DNA of 64,000 nucleotides from Thiotrichales bacterium (GTDB taxonomy: Bacteria; Pseudomonadota; Gammaproteobacteria; HK1): the NCBI GenBank assembly GCA_026709935.1, contig JAPOSC010000050.1:19855-83854 (forward strand). The letters are read 5' to 3'. The notes under the pieces were generated by a model. It worked only from the letters and a program-made list of their open reading frames with translations, was not told the origin of the DNA and did not search any database. This document shows positions 63,886 to 64,000 of the stretch, in pieces; position 1 is the stretch's first letter, and each line of letters opens with the position of its first letter. Made by a program: the position numbers and the translations under genes.

Positions 63886-63945
63886 CATCGCCGGTCCGAT
63901 AGCGGATCGCTCCCGAACGACGCAGCATCATCCGGAGAACGTCCG

Positions 63946-64000
63946 ATGGCCAAGGGGAAGTTTGAGCGTACGAAGCCGCACGTGAACGTTGGGACGATAG
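63946..64000 (+). CDS. tuf: Elongation factor Tu, first 18 codons
   Basis: The start MAKGKFERTKPHVNVGTI is the unmistakable EF-Tu N-terminus, preceded by a GGAG site. The gene runs off the right end of the window. The order tRNA-Tyr, tRNA-Gly, tRNA-Thr, tuf resembles the E. coli tufB locus, where a tRNA-Thr copy also precedes tRNA-Tyr. Confidence 0.95.
   Translation, partial: MAKGKFERTKPHVNVGTI

Overview
The window reads as chromosome of a high-GC proteobacterium, most likely a gammaproteobacterium. The best lineage evidence is the right-hand 17 kb. It has the order def-fmt-rsmB-(DUF4390)-ntrY-ntrX-trkA-trkH on the minus strand, dprA-topA-purE-tsaC-hemF on the plus strand, and then tRNA-Tyr, tRNA-Gly, tRNA-Thr and the start of an EF-Tu gene, a layout resembling the tufB locus of E. 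coli. The rest is a dense catabolic and transport region: four ABC-transporter loci, a GMC dehydrogenase, SDR and AKR enzymes, a CO-dehydrogenase-type molybdenum hydroxylase cluster, an ammonium transporter, and UbiX and UbiD proteins.

Layout. 1-4.7 kb: end of a BMP-type binding protein, a Rieske oxygenase, a Tat-exported sulfite-oxidase-family enzyme, tRNA-Leu(TAG), ubiX and a TauE/SafE exporter. 5.1-16.1 kb: a sugar-type ABC operon (binding protein, two permeases, ATPase) on the minus strand, split between binding protein and first permease by about 6.5 kb of defence genes. 16.2-22.8 kb: a CoA-transferase, GMC oxidoreductase, aldo/keto reductase, SDR and DUF993 aldolase-like protein. 22.9-27.8 kb: a complete livKHMGF branched-chain-type ABC operon. 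28.3-37.7 kb: TrpB2, a NYN-domain protein, an M24/creatinase-fold protein, UbiD, an MFS transporter, a HisD/HpsN-like dehydrogenase, and Amt with a 52-residue membrane protein behind it. 37.8-44.6 kb: coxG-S-L-M-D-E, with a HicB-like gene between coxD and coxE. 44.8-47.0 kb: an aminotransferase and a dihydroorotate/dihydropyrimidine dehydrogenase-family protein. 47.1-64 kb: the housekeeping block above.

The most notable region is 8.3-14.6 kb. An AAA ATPase and a DUF4435/TOPRIM protein are paired as in the PARIS (AriA-AriB) anti-phage system. They lie beside a divergent type ISP-like restriction-modification enzyme whose reading frame is broken near 13.12 kb. PARIS is known to sense phage anti-restriction proteins, so the pairing makes functional sense. 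The island sits inside an otherwise normal sugar ABC operon.

A second theme is repetition at small scale. There is a triplicated 21-bp unit inside the tsaC coding start, a triplicated 32-bp unit upstream of livK, a 42-bp duplication of the livG start region, a 124-bp duplication of a permease/ATPase junction, a degenerate five-unit repeat before the sugar-binding-protein gene, and a dispersed repeat of about 120 bp that interrupts at least the liv and cox operons. No transposase, integrase, CRISPR array or rRNA gene was seen.
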